The position numbers and the translations under genes were made by a program. Shown here in pieces: positions 61,300 through 64,000 of a stretch of DNA of 64,000 nt. The first letter of the stretch is position 1; every line of letters starts with the position of its first letter. Where the stretch lies: the NCBI RefSeq assembly GCF_000626635.1, contig NZ_CP007451.1:4260501-4324500 (forward strand), written 5' to 3'. Origin of the DNA: Draconibacterium orientale. Its GTDB lineage: Bacteria; Bacteroidota; Bacteroidia; Bacteroidales; Prolixibacteraceae. The notes under the pieces are model-generated. The model worked only from the letters and a program-made list of their open reading frames with translations. It made no database searches and was not told the DNA's origin.

Positions 61300-62292
61300 A
61301 TGAATACCTATTACAAGAAGCTCCTGATCTTAAAATCGATTGAGTTTACCGACAATCAATTTGAATTGGCTTTAAAAAAAGCCGGTTACGAAATTACCAC
61401 AGCCGTAAATGTTGAAGTGGTTTTAGAACGAATCGCCAGCCAAAAGGTTGACTTAATAATTTGTCCCCGAAAACTAAATGGTGAGTCGGGCTTTAGTATA
61501 TTTAAACGATTAAGACCTTACTTGTTAACCACTGCTGTTCCGTTTTTTTTATTCCTGCAAAAATACGATGAAAAAGATATAATGATAGGATTGGAAATGG
61601 GGATCGATAATTTTATTTTCAAACCTATCGATATCGATTCTGTTATCAGAAAGGTGGACAGGGCCTTTTACAAAAGAACCGAATTAAATGTTTTTACATT
61701 AAAACATTTTAAGAAATATTTTTCAAAATCGGATGTGCCCATGTTTTTTCTGGAGGGGAACCAGGTAGCTTGCGTAAACGAAGCTTTTAAAAAGCTTGTT
61801 AAACGAAAAAGTGAGGATATGGAAAACCAGCGCTTCGATTGGTTGTTTTCTATCGCTAATTATGAAAAAAACGAATACCATTACAGGCAGTTTGTTAATG
61901 GCGTTACGGAAATATGTAAATTAAAAGAGGTGACTTGTTGTAGCACCAATGGGGTGAAATACAACATTAATCTGCATCGGGGAAATCAGTTTGATATCCG
62001 TTCAGCTTTTGCTGAAATATTACCACTGAATAATGATTTTGCAAAAGTTGATTCCAAATCGGATGAGAAGGAGGCGTTAAGCAGGCTCGATATTGCAAAA
62101 GAGAAATATGGTCTCACCAAAAGAGAATTGGAAGTTTTTCATTTATCGGCAAATGGGTTAACAGTGAAAGAATTGGCGGCTGAGCTCAAAATATCTGAAC
62201 GAACCATTGAAAAACACCGGGCAAACATCAGGAGAAAAACGCAAACAAGAAGTATCCTGGAAACTATGTGGGTTATTGACTCTAATCATTAA
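61300..62292 (+). CDS. LuxR-type regulator with a degenerate receiver domain
   Basis: 330 aa. Residues 1-120 have the shape of a response-regulator receiver with GIDNFIFKPID (conserved Lys108-Pro), but the phosphoacceptor position in DLIICPRKLNGESG is Pro56, and the N-terminal acidic pair is absent (LLILKSIEF). A PAS-like middle region (about 140-245) follows and then a LuxR helix-turn-helix (about 268-325) with TKRELEVFHLSANGLTVKEL. Phosphorylation is therefore unlikely; the PAS-like domain or protein contact may carry the signal. It may control the downstream structured leader and interrupted gene, or act elsewhere. No kinase gene is adjacent. Confidence 0.85.
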   Translation: MNTYYKKLLILKSIEFTDNQFELALKKAGYEITTAVNVEVVLERIASQKVDLIICPRKLNGESGFSIFKRLRPYLLTTAVPFFLFLQKYDEKDIMIGLEMGIDNFIFKPIDIDSVIRKVDRAFYKRTELNVFTLKHFKKYFSKSDVPMFFLEGNQVACVNEAFKKLVKRKSEDMENQRFDWLFSIANYEKNEYHYRQFVNGVTEICKLKEVTCCSTNGVKYNINLHRGNQFDIRSAFAEILPLNNDFAKVDSKSDEKEALSRLDIAKEKYGLTKRELEVFHLSANGLTVKELAAELKISERTIEKHRANIRRKTQTRSILETMWVIDSNH

Positions 62293-62466
62293 GCATTTGT
62301 TCAATAGGTGCTTCGTTTTTAATCCCGATTGTCATCGTTTTTTCAATAGAGGAATAGCGAAAACCATATTTCCTCAAAAATTTTAATCAAAATGTTATTT
62401 TTTTTGGAAACCTTTTGCAATGCTGGATCTGGAATAAATGTATGCACAATAAGTGTAAAAAACTTA

Positions 62467-62509
62467 GTGAAACCACGTAATAATTTTTAAAGGGTCGTAA
62501 AACTACGTA
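62467..62509. promoter_or_regulatory. Two 13-bp direct repeats spaced by 30 bp
   Basis: GTGAAACCACGTA (62467-62479) and GTAAAACTACGTA (62497-62509) agree at 11 of 13 positions and start exactly 30 bp apart, about three helical turns, as expected for a dimeric regulator on one DNA face. Confidence 0.45.
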
Positions 62510-62786
62510 TTTCAATTGATTGGATACCTGCGTAATTTAGACATCGGAAAACAAGGAATTGCCCCCTAAGCGTTCCTCCGATCTCCGACGATAAAAATTA
62601 AGGGTTTATCTTCAGATCATTTCCATAAATAATTTTAACAAATCCCAACTGTTAAATCAACTTTTAAAATTAATGCTTTTGCATAAATGAATGCATGGTG
62701 TAACTGTGTAAAGTATGTTGATATAATATAAAATGTTAAACCAAATTATTATGGAAAGTAATTTCAAAATTGTTGAAAAAGTGTAA

Positions 62787-62898
62787 GCCACAATCACGTT
62801 AGAATCGTGACGTAGTACGTGGCACTCCGCTTGTTTCGGTAGATTATCAGGCTACGCTGATGAATACACCGGAAACTAATCCTGTCTCCTCGGGATTA
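62787..62898 (+). ncRNA. Candidate structured 5' leader RNA, class unknown
   Basis: Three hairpins in series. P1: GCCAC (62787-62791) with GTGGC (62819-62823), enclosing TCACG/CGTGA (62794-62798, 62806-62810). P2: GTTTC-GGT (62833-62840) with ACC-G-GAAAC (62868-62876), enclosing ATCAG/CTGAT (62846-62850, 62857-62861). P3: TAATCC (62877-62882) with GGATTA (62893-62898). It ends 42 bases before the ATG at 62941. It fits no riboswitch consensus known to me. A short ORF (MESNFKIVEKV, 62751-62786) lies directly in front and could be a leader peptide. Confidence 0.45.
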
Positions 62899-62952
62899 TC
62901 AAAATTAACAGTCTTTTTAAAAACAACTTAATTAAAAAAAATGAAAAAATTA

Positions 62953-63946
62953 TTGAATATCCGTATTTAGTCATAGTCCAGTAATTCCAGCAATAACCAG
63001 CCTGTCAAAGAGTTTTTCTCCAAAATACCTCCGGTTTAGCTTGTAGACGAACTCATTCAAATACATTTGAAGGTATTTCCCCTTAATCTTGTGGTAATTA
63101 CCAAGGAAGTTTCGTTTAGCATTGCTTATTGTAATATGAACCCAACGCAATGTTTCTTTGGTGAGCTTTTCGCTTGACTTTTCAGAAAAATGAAGTTCCA
63201 CATAATCCGAAATATCAACATAAGACGTACTGTCGTCGGTAAATACAATACTTTTTTCATCAAAAGATTCCCTGACCGTATCATTAATTTCATCTGCATG
63301 GTGACTCTCAAGAACCCTGGCTTTGAAGTAACGGCATTGACTTGTTTTTTCCCCGGTCTCTACATCTTCAAGCTGAGCCGACTCTGCCATTACTGATACC
63401 GGCGACTTGCCTGCAGCACCACGTCCTCTTTTCCCTCTCGACTTTTCCACTTCAGAAGATTCTACTGTAAAATATCCCTCGTCCATTTCAATCATCCCCT
63501 CCAAGGTATAACGCGCATCGCGGTTACCCATGGCTTTACGAAGTTTGTGTACCATTGCCCAAACAGGCTCATAGCGTTTCATTCCAAGTTGCTTTTGGAT
63601 TTCCTTGCTGGAAAAACCTTTTTTGGTGGCAGTCATTAAGAACATGGTTTTGTACCAGATCATGAACGATAGGTTTGATCCCTGCATTATAGTGCCACTA
63701 CGCAATGAAGTACGGTGTCTACACTTTTTGCACTCGTAACTCCAGCGACTTTTTATCCAGTAATGCTCTGTATGTCCACATTCCTTGCAGACTACACCTA
63801 CCTTGTCCCTTTCCTCTTTAAAATGGTTTCGGCAAGCTTCCTCGCTATCAAAATGTGCTGTGAAAGTAAATAGGTTCATCTATATCGTTTTAACTACCTT
63901 AAAGATAATGAAATAAATCAAATTATGAGTATTTACGGATATTCAA
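62953..63946. mobile_element. IS1595-family insertion sequence, 994 bp
   Basis: Ends are TTGAATATCCGTATTTAGTC on the left and, read inward from the right, TTGAATATCCGTAAATACTC (20 of 23 outer bases identical). An 8-bp direct repeat AAAAATTA flanks it at 62945-62952 and 63947-63954, the size usual for IS1595. It carries one complete transposase gene and splits the signal-peptide codons of the host gene. Confidence 0.92.
62971..63879 (-). CDS. IS1595-family (ISXO2-like) transposase
   Basis: 302 aa. N-terminal zinc ribbon with two C-x2-C pairs (CKECGHTEHYW and YECKKCRHRT, about residues 31-58). The DDE-type catalytic domain has Asp in GMIEMDEGYF (about 133), Asp in IVFTDDSTSY (about 212) and the terminal HITISNAKRNFLG and LNEFVYKLNRRYFG segments of the family. 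Fills the element between its inverted repeats and appears intact. Confidence 0.95.
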   Translation of the reverse strand: MNLFTFTAHFDSEEACRNHFKEERDKVGVVCKECGHTEHYWIKSRWSYECKKCRHRTSLRSGTIMQGSNLSFMIWYKTMFLMTATKKGFSSKEIQKQLGMKRYEPVWAMVHKLRKAMGNRDARYTLEGMIEMDEGYFTVESSEVEKSRGKRGRGAAGKSPVSVMAESAQLEDVETGEKTSQCRYFKARVLESHHADEINDTVRESFDEKSIVFTDDSTSYVDISDYVELHFSEKSSEKLTKETLRWVHITISNAKRNFLGNYHKIKGKYLQMYLNEFVYKLNRRYFGEKLFDRLVIAGITGL

Positions 63947-64000
63947 AAAAATTAGTATTTCTTTTCGCAATGGTGCTTATTGCAGGGTTTGTAATGGCAC

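Larger units (their letters stand above)
62293..62940. other. Long leader/intergenic region of the interrupted gene
   Basis: 648 bases with no ordinary gene. It contains the paired direct repeats at 62467-62509, a 12-codon ORF (62751-62786) and three consecutive hairpins (62787-62898). Confidence 0.55.
62941..64000 (+). pseudogene. Gene for an exported protein, interrupted by an IS1595-family element (3' end outside window)
   Basis: The start ATG AAA AAA TTA lies at 62941-62952; the reading frame resumes after the element at 63955. Removing the element and one copy of the 8-bp duplication gives MKKLVFLFAMVLIAGFVMA, a textbook signal peptide. The rest is beyond the window, so the product is unknown. 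The long leader with hairpins and possible operator repeats belongs to this gene. Confidence 0.8.

Noticed and set aside
62787..62898. Known riboswitch classes (TPP, cobalamin, SAM, c-di-GMP, fluoride, purine)
   Set aside because: Conserved core sequences of these classes are not present; left as unclassified.

Overview
The window looks like chromosome of a Bacteroidota bacterium, probably Marinilabiliales/Prolixibacteraceae-like and marine or sediment-dwelling (inference). Evidence: TAnnTTTG promoter boxes, a tmRNA encoding the tag GENNYALAA, Bacteroidetes-type integrase, TonB-dependent receptors with carboxypeptidase-regulatory-like domains, an exported S1 sulfatase, and a Na+-pumping methylmalonyl-CoA decarboxylase. 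No tRNA or rRNA gene was recognised.

Layout. 1-4.3 kb: cupin lipoprotein, divergent AraC regulator broken by a frameshift, and a tyrosine integrase beside ssrA (probable end of an integrated island). 4.6-10.2 kb: sulfatase, ArnT/PMT-like glycosyltransferase, exported 1-Cys peroxiredoxin, a small membrane protein and a LuxR fragment. 10.2-15.4 kb: rpsF-rpsR-rplI, then a three-gene biotin-dependent acyl-CoA carboxylase. 15.7-21.3 kb: outer-membrane receptor, MATE exporter, and a complete IS4-family element with a 9-bp target duplication. 21.5-32.3 kb: sorbitol-type dehydrogenase and a sugar-acid operon (LacI regulator, UxuB-type SDR, PfkB kinase, LarA-like nickel epimerase, broken Gfo/Idh/MocA gene, pdxB, gnd) into which a GxxExxY gene flanked by inverted repeats seems to have been inserted. 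32.5-39.6 kb: Tat-exported Gfo/Idh/MocA protein, NhaC antiporter, a 14-repeat exported TPR-like protein broken by a frameshift. 39.8-46.5 kb: four-gene glucosylglycerate-type cluster. 46.5-53.7 kb: creatininase-like protein, RAYT transposase with REP-like palindromes, XRE/DUF2975 pair, rimO, TPR protein (frameshifted) and receptor. 54.3-61 kb: YbaK, the decarboxylase operon (mce-mmdA-oadG-biotin carrier-oadB) and an acyl-CoA transferase. 61.3-64 kb: degenerate-receiver LuxR regulator, a structured leader, and a gene cut by an IS1595-family element with an 8-bp target duplication.

How the genes work together. The carboxylase, decarboxylase pump, epimerase and CoA transferase fit succinate-propionate metabolism linked to Na+ export, with NhaC as another Na+ path. 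The sugar-acid operon suggests a route fructuronate -> mannonate -> gluconate -> 6-phosphogluconate -> ribulose 5-phosphate that avoids mannonate dehydratase; this is the most interesting metabolic proposal here. Four genes carry single-base indels in short A/T runs, so sequencing error must be excluded before calling them pseudogenes.
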